This document shows positions 11,423 to 20,284 of a stretch of DNA of 64,000 nt, piece after piece (within the stretch, counting starts at the first letter, position 1; each line of letters opens with the position of its first letter). The notes below the pieces were generated by a model. The model did no database searches, was not told the DNA's origin, and saw only the letters and a list, made by a program, of their open reading frames with translations. The DNA comes from Lysobacter sp. (GTDB lineage Bacteria > Pseudomonadota > Gammaproteobacteria > Xanthomonadales > Xanthomonadaceae). The position numbers and the translations under genes were made by a program. The stretch spans positions 1 to 64,000 of the forward strand of contig JAHCAU010000020.1 in assembly GCA_019634715.1 (NCBI GenBank), in the 5' to 3' direction.

Positions 11423-11980
11423 TCAGACCCCACTGGGGAAGAGGTGAGTCTCGAAACCCTGCGGTCCCCAGTTGCTGTTGTTGGCACACGTATACTGCTG
11501 AAGTACGGTGCCATTGCTGTTGCTCCAGACATCGAGGCACTTGGCGCTGCGTCCGTTCATCCAACGCGTCTTCGTGGAGCCGATCACCGAATTCGCGAGA
11601 TGGATCCAATGCTGGCTCGGATTGTTCGCATCGCACGGACGCTGGACGATTTTCGCTGCATTGGCAAGCGAATCGTTCTCGACGGCCGCGCAGGTGAAGT
11701 TCGCTGCGTTCTGGAAGAGATAGGAAGCCGCATTGTTGGGATACTGCCCGGCAGGAATGAAGTTCCACTGCTGATTCACGGCAGAATTCCCGCCGCATGT
11801 CCAGAGCTGCATGGTGACGCTGTTCGATGTGTTGTATGCGGCGAAATCAAGGCACTTGCCCGAGGAATTGTGGTAGATGAAGCCTTGGCCGTGGTACTGG
11901 GCGGCAACAGGTGCCGGGGTCGTGGCGACACCAATGGCAAGGGAAGCAAGCAGGGTAGCGAAGAGGAAATTCGTTTTCAT
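11423..11980 (-). CDS. Secreted ricin-type beta-trefoil lectin protein
   Basis: The 185-residue protein starts with a clear signal peptide (MKTNFLFATLLASLAIG, cleavage expected after VAA near residue 27). The mature part is one beta-trefoil: repeated GKCLDF/AKCLDV, LWTC/QYTC and the QxW motifs NQQWNF and SQHWIHL, with paired cysteines. RICIN domains bind galactose- or xylose-type sugars, often on secreted hydrolases, but here the lectin stands alone. A CTGGAG ribosome-binding site precedes the ATG at 11980. The gene is less G/C rich than its neighbours and interrupts the glycosyltransferase run, suggesting insertion by transfer. Confidence 0.88.
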   Translation of the reverse strand: MKTNFLFATLLASLAIGVATTPAPVAAQYHGQGFIYHNSSGKCLDFAAYNTSNSVTMQLWTCGGNSAVNQQWNFIPAGQYPNNAASYLFQNAANFTCAAVENDSLANAAKIVQRPCDANNPSQHWIHLANSVIGSTKTRWMNGRSAKCLDVWSNSNGTVLQQYTCANNSNWGPQGFETHLFPSGV

Positions 11981-12175
11981 TGAAACTCCAGAGATGCGTT
12001 GAAAGGATGTATTGCCGGCAGTTGACTCCGCTCGCCGGCGGAGCATTAAAAACCAGCACAACTTCGTCCCCATTGACGAAAGAAGACCGCGCTGGATGCA
12101 GCCATCTTAGACGTTGTCGATCTCACCGATCGAGAATTCACAACCGCATCACACCATGAAGTAACACTTGACCTC

Positions 12176-13321
12176 ATGAGAATCCTGCTCACCAACTTCC
12201 ACGAGGGCGACGGCGGCGGTCACACCACCTACCTGATGGCGCTTTCACGGAGGTTGTGCGCGCGCCACGAGATCCATGTCGCCGCGCCGCCGGGCAGCCG
12301 GTTGCATCGGGAAGCATCATCGCTGGACGGGGTACGCGTGCTGGCGCAGCCGTTCCCGAACGGGGCATCGAAACTGCTCGCCGGCCTGCGCGCGGGCCGG
12401 CAATTGCGCGACTACCTGCGCCGCCACGCGTTCGACATCGTCCACGTCAACGGCTCGACCGACCATCGCCTGGTGCTGTCGGCCTGCCGGGGCCTGTCGC
12501 ATCGTCCGAAGATCGTGTTCACCAAGCACAACTCGAAGCCGGCGGCGGGCTTCACCCATCGCCTGCGCGCGAAGCGCACCGACCTGGCGATCGCGGTCAG
12601 CGACGCCACGCTGCGCGAACTGCAGGCCACGCCCTACGCCGCGTGTGCGCCGCGCACCATCCGCAACGGTGTCGACATCGCGCATTACGCGCCATGGCCC
12701 GCAGAGGACGCCCTCGCCGAGCGCGATCGCTGGTGCGGTCGCGACGACCTGCTGCTGGGGAGCAACGCCGGTACCGCTGCGCACAAGGGCTGGATGGATC
12801 TGGTCGAAGCCATGGCGACATTGCCCGCCGAACGCCGCACGCGCGTGCATGTCCTGCTCTGCGGCAAGCCGCCGACGGCGGAACAGATCGCGCGCATCGC
12901 AGCGCTCGGCCTCGCGGCGCAGGTCCACTTCGCCGGCCTGCTGTCGGACGTGCGCCCGATGATCGCGGCGATCGACGCAGGCTTCGTGCTGTCGCATGCG
13001 GTCGAGACGATTTCCTTCGCCTGCCGCGAGATGATGGCGATGGGCAAGCCGGTGCTGGTCAGCGATTACGCCGGCCTGCCCGAGAACGTCGACGACGGCG
13101 TGGATGGCTGGATCGTGCCGGTGCGCGACCGCGATGCGATCGCCCGTACGATCACCGGCCTGCTCGATGCCCGCGACCGCCTGCCCGCGATGGGCGCCGC
13201 GGCGCGCGCGAAGGCGGAACGCGCGTTCGGCCTGGAGCATTTCGTCGACGCCACCGAGGCGGCGTACGTCGCGCTGCTGCCGGTCGCGGGCGCGTCGCCG
13301 GCCGGATCGTCCGGACCCTGA
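12176..13321 (+). CDS. Family 4 glycosyltransferase
   Basis: The 381-residue retaining GT-B glycosyltransferase has an N-terminal acceptor domain (MRILLTNFHEGDGGGHTTYL, with IVHVNGSTDHRLV and KIVFTKHNS). The C-terminal donor domain contains IRNGVDIAHYAPW, LGSNAGTAAHKGWMDLVEAM, VHFAGLLSDVRPMIAAIDAGFVLS and the EX7E-like ETISFACREMMAMGKPVL. It resembles LPS or capsule transferases of the WaaG/RfaB type; substrate unknown. It is divergent from the lectin gene across about 195 bases of relatively A/T-rich DNA that should hold both promoters. Confidence 0.9.
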   Translation: MRILLTNFHEGDGGGHTTYLMALSRRLCARHEIHVAAPPGSRLHREASSLDGVRVLAQPFPNGASKLLAGLRAGRQLRDYLRRHAFDIVHVNGSTDHRLVLSACRGLSHRPKIVFTKHNSKPAAGFTHRLRAKRTDLAIAVSDATLRELQATPYAACAPRTIRNGVDIAHYAPWPAEDALAERDRWCGRDDLLLGSNAGTAAHKGWMDLVEAMATLPAERRTRVHVLLCGKPPTAEQIARIAALGLAAQVHFAGLLSDVRPMIAAIDAGFVLSHAVETISFACREMMAMGKPVLVSDYAGLPENVDDGVDGWIVPVRDRDAIARTITGLLDARDRLPAMGAAARAKAERAFGLEHFVDATEAAYVALLPVAGASPAGSSGP

Positions 13322-13368
13322 CCCGGCCCCCGGCTCCCCCGGGGTCCGGGCAGGCGGGTCGGCTGCGC

Positions 13369-13470
13369 TTACCGGGCGCTTTTCTTTTCCTTCTTCTCGG
13401 CGCGCTTTTCCTTCAGCGTCTTTTCCGGTTTCTTCTTTTCCTGCTTCTTCTGGTCCATGCCTTTGGCCAT
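13369..13470 (-). CDS. Small lysine-rich protein, 33 residues
   Basis: The ORF begins MAKGMDQKKQEKKKPEKTL and ends AEKKEKKSAR; more than 40 percent of residues are lysine or arginine. Very short, basic MAKGMD-type proteins occur widely in Xanthomonadaceae and pseudomonads, usually annotated hypothetical; this recollection was not checked. It is divergent from uup, with its ATG 70 bases from the uup start. The charge suggests nucleic-acid or ribosome contact, which would fit the neighbouring translation factor; function is unknown. Confidence 0.55.
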   Translation of the reverse strand: MAKGMDQKKQEKKKPEKTLKEKRAEKKEKKSAR

Positions 13471-13539
13471 GGCGAACTCCGACGTCGACGGGTGGGCCGC
13501 CAGCGTACCGCTGCCGCTCCCAGCCGGTAAACTGCGCGG

Positions 13540-15429
13540 ATGCCTATCCTGACCCTGAATGACGTCGATTTCGGCGTCGGCGGCCCGCTGCTGCTCGACG
13601 GCGTGGACCTGTCCATCGAACCCGGCGAACGCATCGCCCTGATCGGCCGCAACGGCGCCGGCAAGTCCACCCTGCTGCGCCTGCTCGCCGGCGAACTGAA
13701 GCCCGACGACGGCGACATCCGCGCCGAAACCGGCGTGCGCATCGCACGCCTGGAACAGGAAGTGCCGCACGACGCCGCCGGCACCGTGTTCGACGTGGTC
13801 GCCGCCGGGCTGGGCACGCTCGGGGCGTTGCTCGCCGACTACCACCACCTCATCCACGCCGACGCCATCGACACCGACGCCCTCGCCGCCGTGCAGTCGC
13901 AGATCGAGGACGCCGGCGGCTGGTCCGTCGACCAGCGCGTGACCGAGACGCTCGCACGCCTCGACCTGGATGGCGATGCCGACTTCGCGCGCCTGTCCGG
14001 CGGCATGAAGCGTCGCGTGCTGCTGGCGCGCGCACTGGTGTCCGCACCGGACCTCCTGCTGCTCGACGAACCCACCAACCATCTCGACATCGCCGCGATC
14101 GACTGGCTGGAAGGTTTCCTCAAGGCCTGGCCGGGCGCGCTGGTCTTCGTCACCCACGACCGCCGCTTCCTGCGCGCGCTGGCCACGCGCATCGTCGAGA
14201 TCGACCGCGGCCAGCTGACCAGCTGGCCCGGCGACTGGGCCAACTACCTGCGCCGCCGCGAGGAGCGGCTCAACGCCGAAGCGCAGGAGAACGCGCGCTT
14301 CGACAAGCTGCTCGCACAGGAAGAGGTGTGGATCCGCCAGGGCATCAAGGCCCGCCGCACCCGCGACGAGGGCCGCGTGCGCCGGCTCAAGGCCATGCGC
14401 GACGAGCGTGCGCAGCGCCGCGAGCTCACCGGCAACGTGCGCATGGAAGTGGCGCAGGCCAATGCATCCGGCAAGAAGGTGATCGAGGCGAAGGACGTGT
14501 CGTTCGCGTTCGGCGACCGCACCCTGGTGAAGGATTTCTCGACCACGATCCTGCGCGGCGACCGCATCGGCCTGATCGGCGCCAACGGCAGCGGCAAGAC
14601 CACGCTGCTGCAGCTGCTGCTGGGCGACCTGCAGCCGCAGTCCGGCGAGATCAAGGTCGGCACGCAGCTGCAGGTCGCCTATTTCGACCAGTACCGCGCC
14701 ACGCTGCGCGAGGACTGGAACGCGCTGGAGAACGTGGCAGAAGGCAAGGATTCGGTGACGATCAACGGCCGCCAGAAGCACGCCATCGGCTACCTGCAGG
14801 ACTTCCTGTTCACGCCCGAACGCGCGCGCGCGCCGATCACCCGCCTGTCCGGCGGCGAGCGCAACCGCCTGCTGCTGGCCAAGCTGTTCGCGCAGCCGTC
14901 GAACCTGATGGTGATGGACGAACCGACCAACGACCTCGACGTCGAGACGCTGGAACTGCTCGAAGAACTGCTCGGCGAGTACGAAGGCACGCTGCTGCTG
15001 GTCAGCCACGACCGCGACTTCCTCGACAGCGTGGTCACCTCGACCCTGGTCATGCCCGATGCCGGCACGAACGACGGCCGCATCGAGGAATACGTCGGCG
15101 GCTACAGCGACTGGCTGCGCCAGCGATCCACGACGGTTGACGCGACGAAAACGGCGGCGAAAGCGCCCGAACCGGCGAAACCGGCGCCCGCAACGACCGT
15201 CGCGCCGGCCAAGCGCAAGCTCAGCTACAAGGACCAGCGCGAACTCGACGAGCTGCCCGCACGCATCGAAGCGCTCGAAACCAGGATCGCGGAGATGACC
15301 GCCGCCATGAACGATCCCGCGTTCTACCAGCGCGACCACGCCGCCGTGACCGCGCACAATGCCGCGCTGGCGGCTGCGCACGCCGAACTCGAACAGGCCT
15401 ACGCGCGCTGGGAAGCGCTCGACGGCTGA
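13540..15429 (+). CDS. uup: ABC-F ATPase Uup
   Basis: The 629-residue soluble protein has two ABC ATPase domains and no membrane segments. Domain 1 has Walker A GRNGAGKST (36-44), signature LSGGMKRRVLLARAL and Walker B LLLLDEPTNHLD. Domain 2 has GANGSGKTT, LSGGERNRLLLAKLF and MVMDEPTNDLD. Between them lies the ABC-F linker rich in Arg/Glu (TRDEGRVRRLKAMRDERAQRR). The C-terminal 80 residues form an Ala/Lys-rich linker and a coiled coil (LPARIEALETRIAEMTAAM), as in Uup, which acts at stalled ribosomes and binds branched DNA. It ends 24 bases before the palindrome at 15453. Confidence 0.93.
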   Translation: MPILTLNDVDFGVGGPLLLDGVDLSIEPGERIALIGRNGAGKSTLLRLLAGELKPDDGDIRAETGVRIARLEQEVPHDAAGTVFDVVAAGLGTLGALLADYHHLIHADAIDTDALAAVQSQIEDAGGWSVDQRVTETLARLDLDGDADFARLSGGMKRRVLLARALVSAPDLLLLDEPTNHLDIAAIDWLEGFLKAWPGALVFVTHDRRFLRALATRIVEIDRGQLTSWPGDWANYLRRREERLNAEAQENARFDKLLAQEEVWIRQGIKARRTRDEGRVRRLKAMRDERAQRRELTGNVRMEVAQANASGKKVIEAKDVSFAFGDRTLVKDFSTTILRGDRIGLIGANGSGKTTLLQLLLGDLQPQSGEIKVGTQLQVAYFDQYRATLREDWNALENVAEGKDSVTINGRQKHAIGYLQDFLFTPERARAPITRLSGGERNRLLLAKLFAQPSNLMVMDEPTNDLDVETLELLEELLGEYEGTLLLVSHDRDFLDSVVTSTLVMPDAGTNDGRIEEYVGGYSDWLRQRSTTVDATKTAAKAPEPAKPAPATTVAPAKRKLSYKDQRELDELPARIEALETRIAEMTAAMNDPAFYQRDHAAVTAHNAALAAAHAELEQAYARWEALDG

Positions 15430-15452
15430 CGCATTCCGCGCTTTCGTTCTTC

Positions 15453-15524
15453 GTAGGAGGACCTTCAGGCCCGAGCTCTTGATCTTCCGCATACAGAAGA
15501 GCTCGGGCCTGAAGGCCCTCCTAC
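15453..15524. repeat. 28-bp inverted repeat (GTAGGAGGGCC family REP)
   Basis: Arms at 15453-15480 and 15497-15524 are 28 bases with one mismatch, starting GTAGGAGG and ending CCTCCTAC, around a 16-base loop. The element lies between the convergent uup and glycosyltransferase genes and can form a strong hairpin that may end transcription on both strands. It resembles the REP/BIME palindromes of Xanthomonadaceae. Confidence 0.88.
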
Positions 15525-15551
15525 AAAACCGTGCCGATCACCGACGCTGAT

Positions 15552-17258
15552 TCAATCGTCCTGACCGTCCGCCTCGTTCTGGGTCTGCACGCCAGCCGGC
15601 ACGCACTGCGCATCCGCTGCGGCGGCGGGCACCAGCCACCAGCGACGACGATTGGACACGCCGGCGAAGGTCGCCTTCGACTTGTCCACGCATTGCGACA
15701 GGGCCGGTTCCTGCACCAGCAGCCAGCGCTTGTCCGGCGCTTCGGCCTGCCAGCGCATGCCGCGCGCCAGTTGTTCGGGCCACAGCACGTTGAAACCGAA
15801 CGTCGCCGCCGGGCGATCCGCCATCAGCAGGTTCTGCTCCTTCCATGCGACCAGACCGAGTTCGGCATCCGGACCGATGCGCTGGCCCACCGACGCCATC
15901 AAGCCGGAGGCCGAGCTCGACGGATTCAGCAGCGGATACGCGAGCACGCCGTACAGCACCCAGATGCCGCCCAGCGCCCAGAGCAACGCCGACACGCCGT
16001 TGCGCACGCGATGCCACGCCGCGGCCCCCAGCGCGAACGCGCCCATCGCCATGAGCATCGCGAACAAGGCGTGGCCGCCATCGGTGAAACCGCGATCGCC
16101 CAACAGCTTCGCTTCGAACTTCGGATCGCCGAACCACATCGCCAGGCCCGCGCCGAGCAGCAGCGCGCCGAGCAGCAGCGCGAACGCGAACGCGATCCGT
16201 TTCGCCCACAGCCTGCGGACGATGCCGGGCAGCAGCGGCCCCAGCGCGAGGCAGGCCATCGGCAGCGCCGGCATGATGTACACGTCGCGCTTGCCGCTGG
16301 GAATCGAGAAGAACAGGATGACCAGCGCCCACCACGCCAGCGGCAGCAGGTAGCGCGCATCGCGGCGGCGCAGGCGGCGCGCCCAGGCCGGGAACGCCCA
16401 GAGCAGCGCGAACATCGTCGGCAGCCATGCCGTCGCCATCACCACGAGGTGGTAGTACGCCGGCTGCGCGTGGTCCCAGGATTTCGCGTAGCGGCCCGCG
16501 GTCTGGCGGAACAGGATGTCGTTGAGATAGGCCCGGTATTCGGGATTGTCCTGCGACAGCGCGGTCGTCACCATCGGTACCAGCCACAGCGCGGCAGCGA
16601 CGGCGAACGCGACCGGCCCGAGCAGGAATCGCCAATCCTTCCCGTGCACGCGCACGCGCGGCCAGTGCATCAGCGACGCGACCAGCGCGGGCAGGATCAT
16701 CAGCAGCGACAGCGCACCGACGCCCTTGGTGATCGTGCCCAGCCCGGCGGCGAACCAGCCCAGCGTCCACAGCTTCCAGTGCGGCCCGCAGAGCAGGTGG
16801 CGCAGCAGGCCGTAGTTCGCCAGCGTGATCCAGAACATCACCAGCGGGTCGATCTGCGCCTTCTTGCTCTGGTAGGTGAACTGGAACGCGAACAGCAGCG
16901 CCCACGCCGCGTACAGGCCGACCTTGCGCGTCCACAGCCGGCGGCCCAGGTCGTACACGCACCACAGCGTGCCCAGCGCGGCCAGCAGCGACGGCAGCAG
17001 GAAGGCGATCCGCCAGTTGCCGAAGAGCGTGTAGAACGCGGCCTCGAACCACATCAGCATCGGCGGCTTGTCCGAGTACAGCTCGGTGCCGCGATGCGGG
17101 AACAGCCAGTCGCCGCTCTCGATCATCTGCTTGGCGACCAGCGTGAAACGCGGTTCGTCCGATGGCCAGGGGTCGCGCAGGCCGAGTCCGGCCCCGAGCA
17201 CGAGCAGGGCGACGAGGAAGAGCAGCCAGAACTCTCGGGAGGCGCGGGTCTTGGGCAT
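15552..17258 (-). CDS. ArnT/PMT-family membrane glycosyltransferase (GT-C)
   Basis: The 568-residue polytopic protein has about 12 hydrophobic helices. The first periplasmic loop carries the GT-C acidic motif DPWPSDEPRFTLVAKQM, then GDWLFPHRGTELYSDKPPMLMWFEAAFYTLFG, both typical of the dolichyl-phosphate-mannose / ArnT superfamily. ArnT-like enzymes move undecaprenyl-phosphate-linked sugars onto lipid A in the periplasm. Whether this one transfers aminoarabinose cannot be told, as no arn genes are nearby. The start MPKTRASREFWLLFL at 17258 precedes the first helix. It follows rsmB by 47 bases on the same strand. Confidence 0.88.
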   Translation of the reverse strand: MPKTRASREFWLLFLVALLVLGAGLGLRDPWPSDEPRFTLVAKQMIESGDWLFPHRGTELYSDKPPMLMWFEAAFYTLFGNWRIAFLLPSLLAALGTLWCVYDLGRRLWTRKVGLYAAWALLFAFQFTYQSKKAQIDPLVMFWITLANYGLLRHLLCGPHWKLWTLGWFAAGLGTITKGVGALSLLMILPALVASLMHWPRVRVHGKDWRFLLGPVAFAVAAALWLVPMVTTALSQDNPEYRAYLNDILFRQTAGRYAKSWDHAQPAYYHLVVMATAWLPTMFALLWAFPAWARRLRRRDARYLLPLAWWALVILFFSIPSGKRDVYIMPALPMACLALGPLLPGIVRRLWAKRIAFAFALLLGALLLGAGLAMWFGDPKFEAKLLGDRGFTDGGHALFAMLMAMGAFALGAAAWHRVRNGVSALLWALGGIWVLYGVLAYPLLNPSSSASGLMASVGQRIGPDAELGLVAWKEQNLLMADRPAATFGFNVLWPEQLARGMRWQAEAPDKRWLLVQEPALSQCVDKSKATFAGVSNRRRWWLVPAAAADAQCVPAGVQTQNEADGQDD

Positions 17259-17305
17259 GGGCGAATGATACGAAGGCGAGGCGTCAGCCGCGACCGGTGG
17301 CGCGC

Positions 17306-18610
17306 TCAGGACATCCGTTTGCGCAGCCGTGCGTAGAAGAACCCGTCCATCCCGCCCTCGCCCGGCAGGCGCTGGCGCCCCGGGCCGTCGGCGTGGCCGA
17401 AGCGCTCGTCCAGCGGCTCGGCCACCGCGTCCGGCGTGCGAGCCAGGAAGGCCTCGACCTGTCCGGCATTCTCGCGGCGCAGGATCGAGCAGGTGGCGTA
17501 GACCAGCACGCCGCCCGGGACGAGCACGGGCCACAGGGCATCGAGCAGCTGCGCCTGGGTATCGACCAGCGCATCGATGTCGGCGGGCTTGCGGTGCAGG
17601 AGGATGTCCGGCTGCCGGCGCACGATGCCCGTGGCCGAGCACGGCGCGTCGATCAGCACCGCGTCGAGCGGCGTGCCGTCCCACCAGGTCGCGAGGTCGC
17701 TGGCGTCGACCGCCTTCAGCACGACGTGTCCGTCCGCACCGACGCGGCGCAGCGTCTCTTCGGTGCGGCGCAGGCGTCGCGCATCCACGTCAAGCGCGAT
17801 CAGGCGCAGCGACGGGTCGCGTTCGAGCAGGTGCGCGGCCTTGCCGCCGGGCGCGGCGCAGGCATCGAGCACGCGCGCACCGGACGGCGGCGCCAAGGCA
17901 TCGGCGACCGCCTGCGCGGAACCGTCCTGCACCGAGACCTGTCCGTCGACGAAGCCGGGCAGGTCCGCAACGGCCATCGAATCGGCCAGCCGCAAAGCAT
18001 CGGACAGGACATCGTCGACGGTCGCGTCGATGCCCGCTTCGCGCAGGCGTTCGCGATACGCGTCGCGCGTCGTCGCCCGGCGGTTCGCGCGCAGCCACAG
18101 CGGCGCGGCCGCCGCGCTGGCGTCGAGGATCGCGTCGGTCCGCGCCGGCCAGTCCGCGCGCACTTCGGCGAGCAGCCAGTCCGGCCAGTTCCGCGCAGGA
18201 TCGGCCTTCGGCAGGCCTTCGCGCAGCGCGCGCCGCAGCAGCGCGTTGACCATTCCGGCCTGGTGCAGGCGACCCAGTGCCCGCGCGGCCTCGACGGTGG
18301 CATCGACCGCCGCATGCGCCGGCAAATCCATGGCATCGACCTGCGCGAAGCCGACGTACAGCAGCGCGCGCACCGGGTTGTCGCGCGCGCCCAGCGGCTT
18401 CGCCAGCCAGGCATCGAGCGCGGCCGCATAGCGTGTGCGCTCGCGCAGCGCGGCGAAGCAGATCGCCTCGACCAGCGCGCGGTCGCGCGGGTCGTCGAGC
18501 GTCGGCAAGGCCTTGGCGAATTCTCCCTTGAGCGAGCGGCCGCGGTGCAGCACGGCATCGAGCACGCGCGCGGCGATGACGCGGGAGGCGGTGCCGGAGG
18601 ACGTAGTCAT
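17306..18610 (-). CDS. rsmB: 16S rRNA (cytosine-967-C5)-methyltransferase RsmB
   Basis: Methylates C967 of 16S rRNA. The 434-residue protein has an N-terminal NusB-like helical domain (about 8-140) and a C-terminal SAM-dependent methyltransferase with DACAAPGGKAAHLLE (motif I), DAPCSATGIVRR (Pro-Cys motif IV) and YATCSILRREN (catalytic Thr-Cys motif VI). The ATG at 18610 overlaps the stop of the small DUF4926 gene (ATGA), so translation is coupled through that gene to fmt. Confidence 0.96.
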   Translation of the reverse strand: MTTSSGTASRVIAARVLDAVLHRGRSLKGEFAKALPTLDDPRDRALVEAICFAALRERTRYAAALDAWLAKPLGARDNPVRALLYVGFAQVDAMDLPAHAAVDATVEAARALGRLHQAGMVNALLRRALREGLPKADPARNWPDWLLAEVRADWPARTDAILDASAAAAPLWLRANRRATTRDAYRERLREAGIDATVDDVLSDALRLADSMAVADLPGFVDGQVSVQDGSAQAVADALAPPSGARVLDACAAPGGKAAHLLERDPSLRLIALDVDARRLRRTEETLRRVGADGHVVLKAVDASDLATWWDGTPLDAVLIDAPCSATGIVRRQPDILLHRKPADIDALVDTQAQLLDALWPVLVPGGVLVYATCSILRRENAGQVEAFLARTPDAVAEPLDERFGHADGPGRQRLPGEGGMDGFFYARLRKRMS

Positions 18611-18855
18611 GGCGCGATGTCCGACGATTCGATGCATTCGAGCGCGTGTTCCGGAAACGATGCGATCCAGGCCGTCGTCGCGTCCGGCATCACGCATTCC
18701 ACCATGAACCTGTCGGGCTGGTCGTCCGCGCTCAGCAGGGACACCACGGTGCCCATATCGCCGATGACGGGCACGCGTGCGCCGAGGCCCGCGCAGCCAT
18801 GGCAGCCATCGAGCGAACGCACGCGCACCACGTCGTACTCTCGAATGGCACTCAT
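18607..18855 (-). CDS. Small DUF4926-like protein between fmt and rsmB
   Basis: The 82-residue protein begins MSAIREYDVVRVRSLDG and has the layout of the DUF4926 beta-barrel domain: YDVV, then GDMGTVVSLL, FMVECVMPD and a final short Leu/Glu-rich tail. DUF4926 proteins are short SH3-like folds often linked to toxin-antitoxin or immunity contexts; no function is shown. The ATG overlaps the fmt stop and the stop overlaps the rsmB start, both as ATGA. The cysteine pair CHGC may bind metal. Confidence 0.7.
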   Translation of the reverse strand: MSAIREYDVVRVRSLDGCHGCAGLGARVPVIGDMGTVVSLLSADDQPDRFMVECVMPDATTAWIASFPEHALECIESSDIAP

Positions 18856-19784
18856 CCGGCGATCGCCAGCAGGTCGCGGCGCGCGTTGAGGTAATCGGCG
18901 GCGGTGATCGCCTTGCCGCCTTCGCGCTGCAGCGAACGGATGCGCAGCGCGCCTTCGCCGCAGGCGATGTCGATGCCGCCGCGCCCGGCCGCGATCACCC
19001 GTCCCGGCGCCTTGTCGTGCGCGACATCGAGCGCCACCGCGCCATGGATGCGCACGCGCTCGCCGGCCAGTTCGGCCTCGGCGATCGGCCACGGATTGAA
19101 CGCGCGGACCTTGTTGGCGAGCGCGACGGCGGGCTGTGTCCAGTCGAGCTTCGCCTCGTGCTTGTCCAGCTTGTGCGCGTAGGTCACGCCCTCGGCCGGC
19201 TGCGGCACCGCCACCGGCACGATGCCCGCGCGCAGCAGGCCCAGGCCATCGGCCAGCACCTGCGCGCCGAGGTCGGACAGACGATCGTGCAACTGCCCGC
19301 CGGTCTCCTGGGCGCCGATGTCGATGCGCTGCGACAGCAGCACCGGACCGGTGTCCAGGCCCTTCTCCATGCGCATCAGGCACACGCCGGTCTCGCGGTC
19401 GCCGGCCTCGATCGCGCGCTGGATCGGTGCCGCGCCGCGCCAGCGCGGCAGCAGCGAGGCGTGCACGTTCCAGCAGCCGTGGGCCGGGATGTCCAGCACC
19501 TTCTGCGGCAGGATCAGGCCGTAGGCGACCACGACCATCAGATCAGGTTGGAGTGCGCGCAGCGCGTCGCGCGACACCTGCTCGCGCAGGGTTTCGGGCT
19601 GGAAGACCTCGATCCCGCGCTGCAGCGCCTCGCGCTTCACCGGCGAGGGCGTCAGCGCCCGCCCGCGACCGGCCGGGCGATCCGGCTGCGTGTACACGGC
19701 CACGACCTCGCCGAATTTCGCGGCGGCGCGGAGACAGGGCACGGCGAACTCGGGCGTGCCGGCGAAGACGATGCGGAGGGTCAT
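18852..19784 (-). CDS. fmt: Methionyl-tRNA formyltransferase
   Basis: Formylates initiator Met-tRNA using 10-formyl-tetrahydrofolate. The 310-residue protein has the N-terminal Rossmann start MTLRIVFAGTPEFAVPCL, YGLILPQKVLDIPAHGCWNVHASLLPRWRGAAPIQRAI with the catalytic Asn/His, and DTGPVLLS. The C-terminal OB-like domain begins near 205 (VRAFNPWPIAEAEL). The start at 19784 gives the canonical N-terminus. It lies in the order def, secreted protein, fmt, DUF4926, rsmB on the minus strand. Confidence 0.97.
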   Translation of the reverse strand: MTLRIVFAGTPEFAVPCLRAAAKFGEVVAVYTQPDRPAGRGRALTPSPVKREALQRGIEVFQPETLREQVSRDALRALQPDLMVVVAYGLILPQKVLDIPAHGCWNVHASLLPRWRGAAPIQRAIEAGDRETGVCLMRMEKGLDTGPVLLSQRIDIGAQETGGQLHDRLSDLGAQVLADGLGLLRAGIVPVAVPQPAEGVTYAHKLDKHEAKLDWTQPAVALANKVRAFNPWPIAEAELAGERVRIHGAVALDVAHDKAPGRVIAAGRGGIDIACGEGALRIRSLQREGGKAITAADYLNARRDLLAIAG

Positions 19785-19810
19785 GGGGTCAGGGAGATCG
19801 CGTTGGGAAA

Positions 19811-20284
19811 TCATTCAACGCCGGAGGCAGCCGGCTCTGCATCACGCCACGTCAACGGGATGCGCGCCTCGCCGTAGACGGGACAACTGCCCGTCATGCC
19901 CCCACTGTCGAGAAGGACGGTGATGCAACCGAAGCTCTTGTTCCAATCGTATTGGATCAGATTCGCGTCGACAGGCTGCAGGATGGAGGACCACTTTTTC
20001 GAAAGAAAGTCAGCAAGACCGCGCATGTTTTCGATGCAGGACTGCATGTAAGCGGCATCGACCGGACTATCCTCCAGTCGCGCGCCGCAGGAGACCGTGA
20101 TCGTCGAACCAGCCTTGCGAAGCGTGGCTTTCGATGCCGCCCGCACATCGCCGACCGAACATCCCCAGTCGCTTGGCGATCGGCATGCAGGGCGGGCATC
20201 CGGGTCGATATCGCTTCCGGAGGCCAGTGCCGCCGCTGGCGAGCCGCTGACCAACATCAGAAGCACGACTGCCGCCCGCATCAT
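19811..20284 (-). CDS. Hypothetical secreted protein between def and fmt
   Basis: The 157-residue product begins with a signal peptide (MRAAVVLLMLVSGSPAAALASG). The mature part has five or six cysteines and no domain I recognise. The start overlaps the def stop as TGATG (with a GTG one codon earlier), so it is probably translated with def. Its codon use is less G/C-biased than def or fmt, and such an insert is not part of the usual def-fmt pair. The protein could be periplasmic; function unknown. Confidence 0.7.
   Translation of the reverse strand: MMRAAVVLLMLVSGSPAAALASGSDIDPDARPACRSPSDWGCSVGDVRAASKATLRKAGSTITVSCGARLEDSPVDAAYMQSCIENMRGLADFLSKKWSSILQPVDANLIQYDWNKSFGCITVLLDSGGMTGSCPVYGEARIPLTWRDAEPAASGVE

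Noticed and set aside
12121..12175. CRP/Clp-type operator from two TCACA motifs upstream of the GT4 gene
   Set aside because: The motifs are in direct, not inverted, orientation and do not match the TGTGA-N6-TCACA consensus.
13369..15492. Long minus-strand frame (707 codons) through the uup gene
   Set aside because: Only the last 33 codons (13369-13470) look like a gene; the rest is the reverse of uup without domain sequence.
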